Shown here: positions 1 through 9,211 of the stretch, in pieces
Layout: each line of letters begins with the position of its first letter
How positions within the stretch are numbered: the stretch's first letter is position 1
DNA from: Brucella haematophila
GTDB taxonomy: Bacteria > Pseudomonadota > Alphaproteobacteria > Rhizobiales > Rhizobiaceae
Direction of reading: 5' to 3'
Assembly: GCF_005938105.1 (NCBI RefSeq)
Contig: NZ_VCPE01000010.1
Location: 62,001-126,000, forward strand
Length of the DNA: 64,000 nucleotides
Notes under the pieces: generated by a model
The model's database searches: none
What the model saw: the letters and a program-made list of their open reading frames with translations, nothing else
Told to the model about the DNA's origin: nothing
Position numbers and translations under genes: made by a program

Positions 1-351
1 GAAACCGCCGATGAGGCGCGTGAATGCTTACGTCTTCTGTCGGGCCGCACCCATAAGGTCTTCACGGGCGTCTGCCTCATCTTGCCGAACGGCAATCTGC
101 GCCAGACCCTGGTGGAAACGCGCCTGCGCTTCGAGCGCCTGTCGCGCCAGCAGATTGACGCCTATCTCTCTTCGGGGGAATGGCGCGGCAAGGCTGGCGG
201 CTACGCCATACAGGGCCTTGCAGGCAGCTTTGTCGTCAAACTGGTTGGCTCCTACAGCAATGTAGTCGGCCTGCCGCTCCAGGAAACTGTAAGCCTGCTG
301 GCTGACGGTGATTATCCGGTCTATGCCAACTGGAGCACCGGAAAAGTTTAA
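1..351 (+). CDS. Maf family nucleotide pyrophosphatase, C-terminal part (5' end outside window)
   Basis: The open frame runs in from the left edge and ends at TAA 349-351, giving the last 116 residues of a Maf/YhdE-like protein. Maf proteins hydrolyse non-canonical nucleoside triphosphates in the cytoplasm. Visible family features are the [11 protein letters not shown] stretch near the edge, the [14 protein letters not shown] block (residues from about base 175) and the [11 protein letters not shown] motif (about base 247), all near-universal in Maf C-termini. A full Maf is about 200 residues, so roughly 80-90 are missing at the left. yacG begins 10 bases downstream and is probably co-transcribed; the maf-yacG pairing is common in Rhizobiales. 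The family assignment is secure; which Maf paralogue this is (dTTP/UTP type or m7GTP type) cannot be told from this fragment. Confidence 0.93.
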   Translation, partial: ETADEARECLRLLSGRTHKVFTGVCLILPNGNLRQTLVETRLRFERLSRQQIDAYLSSGEWRGKAGGYAIQGLAGSFVVKLVGSYSNVVGLPLQETVSLLADGDYPVYANWSTGKV

Positions 352-361
352 GGTTAAAGCC

Positions 362-577
362 ATGAACGGCAAGAAGGACATATCCGCAGCAGCAGGCGCC
401 CGCGTGACGCCGCTGCGCCCGACACGCCCTTGCCCGGAATGCGGCAAGCCTTCGGTGCGTGACAGTTATCCTTTCTGTTCGCCGCGCTGCAAAAGCATCG
501 ATCTCAATCGCTGGCTTTCGGGAAGCTATGTCATCCCCGGCAAGCCTCTGGGCGAAGAGGACGAGGGTGAGAATTAG
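362..577 (+). CDS. yacG: DNA gyrase inhibitor / zinc-binding protein YacG
   Basis: A 71-residue protein with one zinc-ribbon: CPECGK near residue 23 and CSPRC near residue 38, followed by the family motif [17 protein letters not shown]. In E. coli YacG binds GyrB and inhibits gyrase. The frame is open back to ATG 308 inside maf, but ATG 362 gives the usual family length and lies 10 bases after the maf stop, so I chose it. The acidic tail EEDEGEN is typical. It is probably translated from the maf transcript. Confidence 0.93.
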   Translation: MNGKKDISAAAGARVTPLRPTRPCPECGKPSVRDSYPFCSPRCKSIDLNRWLSGSYVIPGKPLGEEDEGEN

Positions 578-748
578 GCTTTTTGACGCTTTTTCTCTTG
601 TGAAATCAATTCATTAGAGAAACTGTGAGAAAAGCGCATAAAAAATGCGATACGGTGCTGGACAGCGCGAAATTTAATGCTATAACCCACCCACTTCCGG
701 CGGACACCAACACCGCCACACGGCAAGACCAAGCGCTTGCTACAGGAT

Positions 749-824
749 GCCCGGATAGCTCAGTTGGTAGAGCAGCGGATTGAAAATCCGCGTGTCGGTG
801 GTTCGAATCCGCCTCCGGGCACCA
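749..824 (+). tRNA. tRNA-Phe (GAA)
   Basis: A complete 76-base cloverleaf. The acceptor stem is GCCCGGA paired with TCCGGGC, the anticodon stem GCGGA/TCCGC encloses the loop TTGAAAA with anticodon GAA at 782-784, and the T arm contains GGTTCGAATCC. The 3' CCA is encoded (822-824). A short protein frame on the opposite strand across this gene is a translation artefact of the tRNA. Confidence 0.97.
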
Positions 825-1092
825 CTTCTTCTCCAAGAAAAAATGCTGCATGACTGGCGTTGATATTTGCGCAATGCGCTTGCTCGTTCCGCTTTTTCGC
901 ATCGGTCGCTTCTGTGCTCCCTTGCGCTGATTGCTGGCAGTTCGCTATGTGAGAATATCGCGCATACAATTGTGAGCTATCGTTCGAAGAACGAAGCGGC
1001 TTTCAAACAGGATGTGCTTAAACGGGAAGATATGGGCGTTTGCTCGCGCCGTTCGGGCGGGGCGCGTTTCGGGGTCTCAGGAGGGAGTTTTC

Positions 1093-1398
1093 ATGCGTTG
1101 GCTGTTCGGTGCCGTTTTATTCCTGATGCCCTCTCTGGCCCACGCTGAGGCCGATCAGGACCGTATCTCTTATGTCTGCGACCATGACAATGTCATCGAT
1201 GTTTTCACGTCGCCTGACGATCCTGACCATATCCGATTGAGCGCCTTTAGCCGCGACCGTCTTCTTGAAAAGGTACCATCCGCTTCCGGTAGCAAGTTTG
1301 CGGGCGAGGGCTATGAAATCGCGTTCGAGACTTTGACGAAAATCGCGATCACCTCTCAAGGCGTTACATATCAGTGCGTTATGGATTCGGTGGAGTAG
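1093..1398 (+). CDS. secreted MliC/PliC-like (C-type lysozyme inhibitor) protein
   Basis: A 101-residue protein with a clear signal peptide (MRWLFGAVLFLMPSLAHA, cleavage near residue 18) and a small beta domain with two cysteines (YVCDH near residue 28 and YQC near the C-terminus) bracketing PSASGSKFAGEGYEI. That cysteine spacing and the SASG-K/R-F/Y-GYE core match the MliC/PliC family, periplasmic or lipoprotein inhibitors of C-type lysozyme. There is no lipobox, so it should be soluble in the periplasm. The start is set by a strong GAGGGAG Shine-Dalgarno sequence at about 1081-1087; the frame is open further upstream but without such a site. It stands alone between two tRNA genes. Family assignment is by motif only. 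Confidence 0.7.
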   Translation: MRWLFGAVLFLMPSLAHAEADQDRISYVCDHDNVIDVFTSPDDPDHIRLSAFSRDRLLEKVPSASGSKFAGEGYEIAFETLTKIAITSQGVTYQCVMDSVE

Positions 1399-1574
1399 GC
1401 GCCCACAGCCATGTCGCTGCATTCAGCAGCGCATCGAAAACGACGAGCCGAAGCTATTTCAGTAGTCTGATTTTGATTGGACGTGTTCCGATCTGAAGTC
1501 GGATAAGCAAAAAAGCGAAGCCCGATCTGTCGATCAGTCTATCTTGAAATCTTCGCTAAATGCTTGAAAAGAAA

Positions 1575-1651
1575 TGGCGCACCCGAAAGGATTCGAACCT
1601 CTGACCCCCAGATTCGTAGTCTGGTGCTCTATCCAGCTGAGCTACGGGTGC
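1575..1651 (-). tRNA. tRNA-Arg (ACG)
   Basis: On the minus strand a 77-base cloverleaf starts GCACCCG at 1651 and ends with encoded CCA at 1575. The anticodon loop CTACGAA gives anticodon ACG, read as arginine (ICG after deamination). The T arm GAGGTTCGAATCC is intact. The rest of 1399-1813 holds no gene that I can support. Confidence 0.96.
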
Positions 1652-1813
1652 TTGCCTTTGTGCCGCTCGCTGCGGCGATGGGCGGTTGATAATCGGACCC
1701 ATTACTAAATGCAAGCGTCTTCTGAGAAAAAAATGCCGTTATGTGAATATTTCTTGTCAAAGCCCGGTTTTCCGGGCTTCTCCACCGTTGTTTTCCCTGG
1801 GGTTTTTCCCCAG

Positions 1814-3367
1814 TCAGGCGGTTTCCTCCCGCCGCGTCTGTTCTCTTTCACGCTGCGCGGGCAAATCAGGCAGGCGAATCTCGAAATGCGCGCCGATTGG
1901 GCGGTCTTCCCGAAGCTCGATACTGCCGCCATGGGCGCGGATCAGCTCCTGCGCGATGGCGAGGCCCAGTCCGGTGCCATCGCTGCGTGTCGAGCCCTTG
2001 AATGCCGTGAAGAGGTTATCGCGCGCCTTTTGCGGCAGGCCCGGGCCCGTATCCTCGACGCCGATGACAGCTGTGGTGCCGATTCGTCCGGATGAGAGCG
2101 TCAGGCGCTTTACAGCCGCAGCGCCGCCGGTATCGTCGCGCTCCATCGCCTGCACGGAATTGCGGCACAGATTGCTGAGCACGCGGAATAGCTGCTCCGA
2201 ATCGACGTTCAGTTCGAAATCGTCTGGAATGCGATTGTCGAACTCGATGCCGCTCTCGCTTTCCAGATTGAGGCTTTCCTGCACATCCGTGACGATGGCG
2301 TGCAGGTTGACACGGCGCGGCCTTGGCGGCGCTTCCTGCGAGCGCCCATAAGCGATGACGCTTTCCGAATAGCTGATCGCACGGCTGAGCGTGCGGATGA
2401 GCTTGGGCGCGAAACGCTTCACCATCGGGTCCTTGGCGTCCGCCAGATGGTCGGACATCAATTGCGCGGAGGCCAGAATGTTGCGCATGTCGTGATTGAT
2501 CTTCGACACGGCAAGCCCAAGATCGGCAAGATGCTTCTGTTCCTTCAGCGTGCGCTGCAAATCGCTCTGGATGTGGGAAATCTGCCGCTGGGCGATGCCG
2601 AACTCGTCCTTGCGGTTTTCCGGCACCAGAATGAGCGCCGGATTGTCCGGCGTCGTTGCAAAGTCGATCATGTTGCGATGCATGATGCGCACCGGGCGCA
2701 GCAGCATTTCATGAATAATGAGATAGATCAGGCTGGCGGCGATGACGGATATAATCAGTGAGATCACGGCCACGTTGCGGGCATAAAGCAGTATGGCGCG
2801 CCGCATGGGCGCATCGGAAGTGACGATTTCAATCACCCGACCGGGCGCGCTTGTCGGCGACACCGAACCATAGATGCGCAGCGTTCGGTCTCCGCCGGAG
2901 AAAAGTGTGCTGAAGGCGTCCCATATAGAGGCGGCTTCACTGACATTGTCGAGGTCGATGACCTGATCGATCTTGCCAGGAATTTCCGACATGGCAAGGA
3001 GGCGAGAAGCGCCGGCTTCACGCAGCGCAATCGCCTTGGTGCCGGTGACGAGCAGAACCTTGTCCTGAATGGCGCGCGGGACATCCATATTCGCGCTGGC
3101 TGCCAGCACTTCGCTGACCGCGCCCACCGTATCGAGGCGCGATGTCAGCCAGCGCAGGCGCATATTGGCGATGGACGGCACGAAAATCAGAACTTCCGCC
3201 ACGAGAACGGCGAGCACGATCAGCAGAAGCAGTTTGCTGGAAAGACGGTTCTGCCAGCGCAGACGCGTGAATTGCGCAGGCGATGTGCGATCGTCCGCGT
3301 TTGTGCCCTGAGCGGCGGTTTCCATCGGAATGTCGCCCGGATCTATGGTCTTTTCAACAACCGCCAT
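1814..3367 (-). CDS. orphan membrane sensor histidine kinase
   Basis: 517 residues. Two membrane segments (about 44-66 and 196-218) flank a periplasmic sensor region of about 130 residues, followed by a HAMP-like linker. The dimerisation/phosphoacceptor helix is LAVSKINHDMRNILAS with His292. The catalytic domain shows an N box (NLCRNSVQAM), G1 (DTGPGL) and G2 (GTGLGLAI). The H box is HDMRN rather than the usual HE[LF]RTP. No response regulator is adjacent: downstream is tRNA-Arg, upstream is the divergent efflux operon. It may phosphorylate a regulator encoded elsewhere. Whether it controls the neighbouring RND pump is only suggested by the head-to-head arrangement. An alternative start at Met15 is possible. 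Confidence 0.9.
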   Translation of the reverse strand: MAVVEKTIDPGDIPMETAAQGTNADDRTSPAQFTRLRWQNRLSSKLLLLIVLAVLVAEVLIFVPSIANMRLRWLTSRLDTVGAVSEVLAASANMDVPRAIQDKVLLVTGTKAIALREAGASRLLAMSEIPGKIDQVIDLDNVSEAASIWDAFSTLFSGGDRTLRIYGSVSPTSAPGRVIEIVTSDAPMRRAILLYARNVAVISLIISVIAASLIYLIIHEMLLRPVRIMHRNMIDFATTPDNPALILVPENRKDEFGIAQRQISHIQSDLQRTLKEQKHLADLGLAVSKINHDMRNILASAQLMSDHLADAKDPMVKRFAPKLIRTLSRAISYSESVIAYGRSQEAPPRPRRVNLHAIVTDVQESLNLESESGIEFDNRIPDDFELNVDSEQLFRVLSNLCRNSVQAMERDDTGGAAAVKRLTLSSGRIGTTAVIGVEDTGPGLPQKARDNLFTAFKGSTRSDGTGLGLAIAQELIRAHGGSIELREDRPIGAHFEIRLPDLPAQREREQTRREETA

Positions 3368-3784
3368 AACCTGATTCCAAATAGACGGCGTCTGGGGCTG
3401 TTGGCCGATGCAGCGCGTCCGATATGCCCCGATATGCCCAATATGCCTGTGAGTCTCGAGACTGCAATAAATATAGCTTCCTATATATGGTGGCGGAGCA
3501 GATTTCCAACAGGCATTATTGTATCGATTGAATTGAGCTGGCGACAGATTGCCAGCAAGGATTACGGAAATTTAATTCGACCTTCATGAGAGGCGATGCA
3601 AAAAAGCAATATGGGGAAGTGTTAGCTATTTCTCCATCGAATCTCTGTCATGGGCAGGCGGTAACCATTGTGTCGAATGGTTGCCGCAAATGGTCAGACA
3701 TTCGACGTGTCGAGCAAAAAAGTATATTTTTCAAAAGACAGGACCTGTCGGGCAGCGATGGGACGGGTTCTGCCGGAGAGCTGA
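3368..3784. promoter_or_regulatory. 417-base intergenic region between divergent kinase and RND pump, with repeats
   Basis: I see no convincing gene here. Two signals stand out. At 3421-3450 there are three tandem decamers related to GATATGCCCC/GATATGCCCA/ATATGCCTGT, 54-83 bases upstream of the kinase start. At 3672-3706 there is an inverted repeat GTCGAATG...CATTCGAC with a 19-base spacer, ending 79 bases before the pump operon start; its position suits an operator. The part around 3468-3490 is AT-rich (AATAAATATAGCTTCCTATATATGG split over that stretch) and could hold promoter elements. The regulator that would bind is unknown. Confidence 0.5.
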
Positions 3785-4927
3785 ATGAAATCGTGGAAGC
3801 AGATTGTCGTCTGCCTGCTTATTGTTCTGGCCGCTGCGGGCGGCTGGTACGCCTATAAACAGAAAAATGCAGCGCCGGAGAACGCCGCTGCTGGCGCCGA
3901 TGCGCCCCGCACTCAGCAATCCGCTGCCAGATCCGGAGCGAGGGCGCCGCTGGTCGTCGTCGAACCGGCAAGCGAAGAAACCATCAATAATCGTCTGACC
4001 GCCATCGGCTCCGCGCGTGCGCTCAGCACTGTGTCGATCACGCCTTATTCCAGCGGCTATATGAACAAGCTTTTCGTCAAGGCCGGCGACACCGTCAAGG
4101 CGGGCGATGCAATTGCAGAACTTGATTCCGACACCGAGACGATTGCCGTCGCCAAGGCTGAAACGGCTCTGAAAGATGCCGAGACAACCCGCCAGCGTAT
4201 CGAACGCCTGAGAGCCACGAACACGGCAACCGGCGTTCAGGCCGTTGAAGCCGAACTGGGTGTCGCCAATGCGCAGCTTGCATTGAAGGATGCGCAGCTT
4301 GCCTTGAGCCGCCGCACGGTGCGCTCGCCGATTTCCGGCGTGGTCGGTATTCTGCCCGTCAATGCGGGCAACTATGTCACGGCCCAGACCTCCATTGCGC
4401 GCGTGGATGACCGCTCCAAGATGCTGGTCGATATCTGGGTTCCCGAACGTTTTGCACCGCAGATCAAGGTGGGCCAGCCGCTGACAGCGGCAACAACCGC
4501 TTTTCCGGGTGAAACCCACAAGGGTGCGATCAATGCCGTTGACAATATGATCGACGAGGCAAGCCGCACCTTGCATGTGCGGGCCGAGGTCGACAATTCG
4601 GAAGACCGTTTGCGCGCAGGCATGTCGTTCTATGTCACGGTGCTTTTCCCCGGCAGCCGTTTTCCATCCGTCGATCCGCTGGCGATCCAGTGGGGCGCTG
4701 ACGGCTCTTACATCTGGCGTATCGAAGAGGGTCTGGCGAAGAAGGTCGCTGTGCGGGTCGTGCAGCGCAATGCCACCAGCATTCTTCTGGATGGTCCCAT
4801 CAAGCAGGGCGATATGATCGTCACGCAAGGGGTCCAGACCGTTCGTGATGAAGCACCCGTTCGCGTGATGGACGAGCAGGGCACAGCCCGCGCCGATCCC
4901 GCGGCTGCAAAACCTGTAGCCGGTTGA
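3785..4927 (+). CDS. RND efflux periplasmic adaptor (membrane fusion protein)
   Basis: 380 residues. An N-terminal signal/anchor (about 5-24, QIVVCLLIVLAAAGGWYAY) is followed by a lipoyl-like half motif (AGDTVKAGDAIAELDSDT), an alpha-hairpin, the second lipoyl half (RRTVRSPISGVVGILPVNAGNYV) and a beta-barrel region. This is the HlyD/AcrA-type adaptor that bridges inner-membrane pump and outer-membrane channel. GGAGAG before ATG 3785 supports the start. The pump gene follows 10 bases downstream, so the two form one operon. No outer-membrane channel gene is near; a TolC/BepC-type partner would be encoded elsewhere. It is clearly distinct from the bepD-like adaptor at 28.3 kb. Substrate unknown. 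Confidence 0.93.
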   Translation: MKSWKQIVVCLLIVLAAAGGWYAYKQKNAAPENAAAGADAPRTQQSAARSGARAPLVVVEPASEETINNRLTAIGSARALSTVSITPYSSGYMNKLFVKAGDTVKAGDAIAELDSDTETIAVAKAETALKDAETTRQRIERLRATNTATGVQAVEAELGVANAQLALKDAQLALSRRTVRSPISGVVGILPVNAGNYVTAQTSIARVDDRSKMLVDIWVPERFAPQIKVGQPLTAATTAFPGETHKGAINAVDNMIDEASRTLHVRAEVDNSEDRLRAGMSFYVTVLFPGSRFPSVDPLAIQWGADGSYIWRIEEGLAKKVAVRVVQRNATSILLDGPIKQGDMIVTQGVQTVRDEAPVRVMDEQGTARADPAAAKPVAG

Positions 4928-4937
4928 GGGGGCGCTG

Positions 4938-7900
4938 GTGAGCAGTCATAAATCATCATCCGCCGAGCGCGGCGGCTCGACGGCGCTTTTCATTCGTCGC
5001 CCGGTCTTCGCTTTCGTCATCAATGTTCTGATTGTCGTGGCAGGTCTTGCTGCTTTCACCGGCGTCGATATTCGCGAATTGCCCGATGTTGATCGTCCGG
5101 TTGTCACGATCAGCACGGATTTCAGCGGCGCGTCCGCCGAAACCATCGACCGTCAGCTGACGCAGGTGCTGGAAAACGCCGTTGCGCGCGTGTCCGGCGT
5201 CAAGTCGATTTCCTCGACATCGTCCTTTGAACGCAGCCGTGTGACGGTCGAATTCAACGACGGTGTCGATCTCAATGTTGCCGCCGCCGATATGCGCGAT
5301 GCGATTTCACGCGTTGCCAATACGGTGCCGGAAGAAGCCGATCCATCCCGCATCATCAAGGCGGATTCGAATGCTGATCCCGTCATGCGACTGGCTGTGA
5401 CATCGGACACCATGTCCGTGGACGACATGACCGTGCTGATCGAAGACCAGATTCAGGACGTGCTGTCGGCTGTGCCCGGCGTGGCCGATGTGCAGATCAA
5501 CGGCGACCGCGCCAAGATTTTCCGCATCGACATCAATCAGGCGCGCCTTGCAAGCTACGGGCTGACGCTGGCCGATGTGGCGACTGCGCTCAATTCCATG
5601 GGGCTGGATGCGCCAGCGGGATCGCTGCGCAGTTCCGATCAGGCCATCGTGGTGCGTGCGACGGCCAATCTGGAAAAGCCCGAAGATTTCGAGAATGTCT
5701 ATATCAAGGGCCGCACGCAGATCCGTGATGTCGCCACTGTGACGCTTGGGCCGGATGTCGAAAGTTCGGCAGTGCGCTCCAATGGCAAGATGGCCATCGG
5801 TCTGGGCATTGTGCGTCAGGCGCAGTCCAACACGCTCGATATTTCGCAGGGCGTCCGCGCTGCTGTTGCCAATCTTCAGCAAACCCTGCCGCCAGGGGTC
5901 AACATCACCGTTACCAGCGATGATGCAAGCTTCATCAACGGCGCTATCCATGAAGTCGAGATCGCGCTGATCGCCTCGGTGATCATCGTGGTGGCGATCA
6001 TCTTCATGTTCCTGTGGGATATTCGCGCCACGCTCATTCCGGCATTGTCCATGCCAGTGGCACTGATCGGCACCGTCGCGGCAATCTATCTTGCCGGCTT
6101 TTCCATCAACATTCTGACATTGCTGGCGCTGGTGCTTGCCACCGGCCTTGTGGTCGATGACGCCATCGTGGTGCTGGAAAATGTCGTGCGACGGCGCAAT
6201 CAGGGCATGGGTCCGCGCGCCGCTGCCGTTTTGGGCACGCAGGAAGTGTTCTTTGCCGTCATCGCGACGACGCTGACGCTGGCTGCCGTGTTCGTACCGA
6301 TTTCGTTTTTGCCGGGGCAGGCGGGCGGGTTGTTCCGCGAGTTCGGCTTCGTGCTGGCGATTGCTGTTTTGTTGTCGTCGGTGGTGGCGCTGACGCTTTG
6401 CCCGATGCTGGCCTCGCGCTTTCTGAAAGAAGGCAGCGGCGAGACGGAAGGCGCGCATGGTCCGCTTTTCCTGCGCCGTATTGGCGGCGGGCTTGCAAGT
6501 TTCTATCGCAAGACCCTTCATGCCTGTCTTGCCGCGCCATGGGTCGTTGTGCTGGTTGCACTGCTTTTCGGCGGTGTATCGGTTGCCGTCTTTGGCACGA
6601 TCCGTCAGGAACTGACGCCGTCGGAAGACCGTGCCGTGGCGGTGCTGCGTATCAACGGCCCGCAGGGCATCAGCATTGACTTCCTGCAATCGCAGCTCAA
6701 CAAGATCGAGGAGGCAATCCAGCCATTGCGCGACGATGGCGAGATTGTCACCACCTATGCCATTGCCGGTTCCGGCGGCTCTTCCAATAATGGTTTCATG
6801 GTGCTGACGCTTGCGCCATGGAAGGAGCGTCACCGCAGCCAGCAGGAGATCATGGCGGATATCACCAAGCGGGTGCAGAACATTACCGCCGTGCGCATTT
6901 TCTCGACGCAGCCGAACAGTCTCGGTATTCGCGGCGCCGGTAACGGACTGCAATTCGCCATTGTCGGCAGTGATTACGCCAAGCTTCAGCCTGCCGCGCA
7001 GGCCGTTGTGGCCGCGCTGGAAAAAGATCCGCGCTTTGTGCAGCCACGCCTTTCGGTGGAGCCGACACAACCGCAGCTTTCCGTCGAGATCAACCGTGAG
7101 CGCGCCTCCGATCTTGGCATCGACATTACTGGGCTCGCCAATGCCGTGCAGTCGGTGCTGGACGGGCGCAAGATCGGCTCGGTCTATGTGGGCGACCGCA
7201 GTTTCGACGTGAAATTCGTCGCGACCACCAATCCGATCAACGACCCGACCGATCTGGAAAACATCTTCATGAAAGCGGCGGACGGTCGCTATGTACCGAT
7301 GTCGTCCATCGCGACCGTCGTTGAAAAGGCGGTGCCGCCGCAGCTTGATCGTGAAACGCGCCAGCGTTCGGTGGCCATCACCACCGGCCTGCGGGCAGAC
7401 TTTGCGCTCGGCAATGCCTTCACCGCAGCACAGGAAATCGCCGCGCCGCTTCTGCCGCTGGGCAGCCATATCATTCCGCTGGCCGAAGCCTCGACGCTCA
7501 GCGAAACCTCCAGCGGTCTTGCCATGGTGTTCGGCTTTGCCATCATCATCATTCTGCTGGTGCTGGCGGCGCAGTTTGAAAGCTTCGTGAGTGCGCTGAT
7601 CGTCATGGCGACGGTACCGCTCGGTCTTGGCTGCGCTGTCATCGCGATGATGCTGACCGGCACCAGCCTCAATGTCTATAGCCAGATCGGCCTTGTGCTG
7701 CTGGTCGGCATCATGGCCAAGAACGGCATTCTGATCGTCGAATTTGCTGATCAGTTGCGCGACAAGGGGCTGAGCGTGCGCGAGGCGGTGGAGGAAGCAT
7801 CCAATATCCGCCTGCGTCCGGTCTGTATGACGATGATCTGCGCCGTGCTTGGCGGTGTACCGCTGATACTGGCCAGCGGGGCCGGGGCGGAAGCCCGCGT

Positions 7901-8075
7901 GGCGCTCGGCTGGGTGATCGTTGGCGGTCTTGGCCTTGCAACCATTGCCACGCTGTATGTGACGCCGGTGGCCTATCTGCTGCTCGGACGCTTCACCAAG
8001 CCAAAGGTCGAGGAAGAAGCGCGTTTGCAACGCGAGCTTGTTCGGGCTGTGGCTCTGGAAGAAAAATTCAAGTAA
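4938..8075 (+). CDS. RND efflux inner-membrane transporter (HAE1-type)
   Basis: 1045 residues, the usual length for AcrB-like pumps. It starts with FIRRPVFAFVINVLIVVAG (first membrane helix), has the two large periplasmic loops, and in the middle membrane block the proton-relay pair in [15 protein letters not shown]. The C-terminal half contains GIMAKNGILIVEFADQLR, the conserved TM10 Lys region. The start is GTG 4938 preceded by GAGGGGG overlapping the adaptor stop. A strong terminator at 8094-8124 closes the operon. The protein is a proton-driven drug or metabolite exporter; its sequence is more like the MexK/multidrug-type shorter HAE1 branch than the BepE-type pump in this window, but that is my impression, not an alignment. 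Confidence 0.94.
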   Translation: MSSHKSSSAERGGSTALFIRRPVFAFVINVLIVVAGLAAFTGVDIRELPDVDRPVVTISTDFSGASAETIDRQLTQVLENAVARVSGVKSISSTSSFERSRVTVEFNDGVDLNVAAADMRDAISRVANTVPEEADPSRIIKADSNADPVMRLAVTSDTMSVDDMTVLIEDQIQDVLSAVPGVADVQINGDRAKIFRIDINQARLASYGLTLADVATALNSMGLDAPAGSLRSSDQAIVVRATANLEKPEDFENVYIKGRTQIRDVATVTLGPDVESSAVRSNGKMAIGLGIVRQAQSNTLDISQGVRAAVANLQQTLPPGVNITVTSDDASFINGAIHEVEIALIASVIIVVAIIFMFLWDIRATLIPALSMPVALIGTVAAIYLAGFSINILTLLALVLATGLVVDDAIVVLENVVRRRNQGMGPRAAAVLGTQEVFFAVIATTLTLAAVFVPISFLPGQAGGLFREFGFVLAIAVLLSSVVALTLCPMLASRFLKEGSGETEGAHGPLFLRRIGGGLASFYRKTLHACLAAPWVVVLVALLFGGVSVAVFGTIRQELTPSEDRAVAVLRINGPQGISIDFLQSQLNKIEEAIQPLRDDGEIVTTYAIAGSGGSSNNGFMVLTLAPWKERHRSQQEIMADITKRVQNITAVRIFSTQPNSLGIRGAGNGLQFAIVGSDYAKLQPAAQAVVAALEKDPRFVQPRLSVEPTQPQLSVEINRERASDLGIDITGLANAVQSVLDGRKIGSVYVGDRSFDVKFVATTNPINDPTDLENIFMKAADGRYVPMSSIATVVEKAVPPQLDRETRQRSVAITTGLRADFALGNAFTAAQEIAAPLLPLGSHIIPLAEASTLSETSSGLAMVFGFAIIIILLVLAAQFESFVSALIVMATVPLGLGCAVIAMMLTGTSLNVYSQIGLVLLVGIMAKNGILIVEFADQLRDKGLSVREAVEEASNIRLRPVCMTMICAVLGGVPLILASGAGAEARVALGWVIVGGLGLATIATLYVTPVAYLLLGRFTKPKVEEEARLQRELVRAVALEEKFK

Positions 8076-8093
8076 CATAATGGATAGACAAAC

Positions 8094-8124
8094 AAAAACC
8101 CGGAAGCGTGCTTCCGGGTTTTTT
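8094..8124 (+). terminator. intrinsic terminator, probably bidirectional
   Basis: AACCCGGAAGC (8097-8107) pairs with GCTTCCGGGTT (8110-8120) and is followed by TTTTTT. On the other strand the same stem is followed by a T-rich run, so it can also end the minus-strand operon whose last gene stops at 8144. Confidence 0.9.
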
Positions 8125-8143
8125 CATATTGAGAGTGCGATGA

Positions 8144-9142
8144 TTACTTCTTCATCGCATCGGTCACCTTGGCGGTCCATGCGCCTTCGGGCTTCTTGGT
8201 GATGACCGGATCGGACCCGCCACCAAGCAGCGTTTCAACCGTGCGGTCGGCAGCGGCAACATCGAGTGTGCCGTCCGAGCCGTCGATCAGCTTGGCGATT
8301 TCCTTGACCATGCGCTCCTGAACTTCCTTCTTCTGCGCACCGGAAGAATCATTGTCGAGAATGACGTCGGCGGCTTCGTCAGGATGTTCGGATGCATATT
8401 GCCAGCCCTTCATCGAAGCGCGGACAAAGCGTGCCAGCTTGTCGACCATGGCCGGATCATCAAGGCTCTTCTCAAGCACATAGAGCCCGTCTTCCAGTGT
8501 CGCCACGCCCTGTTCTTCATAAGGGAAGACGACGAGCTGGTCGGCCGGAATACCGGCATCGATCACCTGCCAATATTCATTATAGGTCATGGTCGAGATG
8601 CAGTCGGCCTGCTTCTGGATCAGCGGATCGACATTGAAGCCCTGCTTCAGAACGGTAACGCCATCCTTGCCGCCGGTGGTCGGGATTTTCAGATGGTTCA
8701 TCCAGGACAGGAACGGATATTCATTGCCGCCGAACCAGACGCCCAGCGTGCGGCCCTTGAAATCTTCCGGCTTGGTGATGCCGGTTTCCTTGCGGCAGGT
8801 CAGCATCATGCCCGACTTCTTGAAAGGCTGGGCGATGTTGACCAGCGGAACGCCCTTTTCGCGGGTGGCGAGCGCCGACGGCATCCAGTCGACCACCACA
8901 TCCGCACCGCCACCGGCGATCACCTGTGGTGGCGCAACGTCCGGACCGCCCGGCTTGATCTCGACATCGAGCTTTTCTTCATCATAGAAACCCTTGTCCT
9001 TGGCCACGTAATAGCCCGCGAACTGGCCCTGCGTGACCCATTTGAGCTGCAAGGTCAGCTTGTCTGCGGCCATGGCCGTCGTGCTCATGAGTGCGAGAGC
9101 AAGTCCGGCTGTTGCGAGGCCTATGGATAGTGCCTTCTTCAT
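8144..9142 (-). CDS. ABC importer periplasmic substrate-binding protein, NMT1/ThiY-like (predicted pyrimidine-type substrate)
   Basis: 332 residues with a signal peptide ending ...TTAMA-ADK (about residue 25). The mature protein opens with LTLQLKWVTQGQFAGYYVAKD split here as LTLQLKW and QFAGYYVAKDKGFY, the hallmark of the NMT1/THI5-like binding fold, and contains GGGADVVVDW. Homologues bind pyrimidines such as HMP-type thiamine precursors or riboflavin precursors. It is the last gene of an operon that also codes for dihydropyrimidinase and beta-ureidopropionase, so uracil, thymine or a hydropyrimidine is the likelier ligand; this is inference. A strong hairpin precedes it in the 108-base gap to the permease gene. 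Confidence 0.9.
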   Translation of the reverse strand: MKKALSIGLATAGLALALMSTTAMAADKLTLQLKWVTQGQFAGYYVAKDKGFYDEEKLDVEIKPGGPDVAPPQVIAGGGADVVVDWMPSALATREKGVPLVNIAQPFKKSGMMLTCRKETGITKPEDFKGRTLGVWFGGNEYPFLSWMNHLKIPTTGGKDGVTVLKQGFNVDPLIQKQADCISTMTYNEYWQVIDAGIPADQLVVFPYEEQGVATLEDGLYVLEKSLDDPAMVDKLARFVRASMKGWQYASEHPDEAADVILDNDSSGAQKKEVQERMVKEIAKLIDGSDGTLDVAAADRTVETLLGGGSDPVITKKPEGAWTAKVTDAMKK

Positions 9143-9211
9143 GCTTGGTTCTCCTCTGGTTGACGGTCCCGCCTTATGTTGGCGGATACCGGATCTGCTT
9201 ACATTTACGCA

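Noticed and set aside
606-969. Minus-strand open frames across tRNA-Phe
   Set aside because: They contain the peptide pattern ADSNHRHADFQSAALPTEL that arises from translating a tRNA gene antisense; no independent support.
5307-8078. 923-codon open frame opposite the first RND pump
   Set aside because: Same reason: His/Arg/Gln-rich shadow of a well-supported gene.
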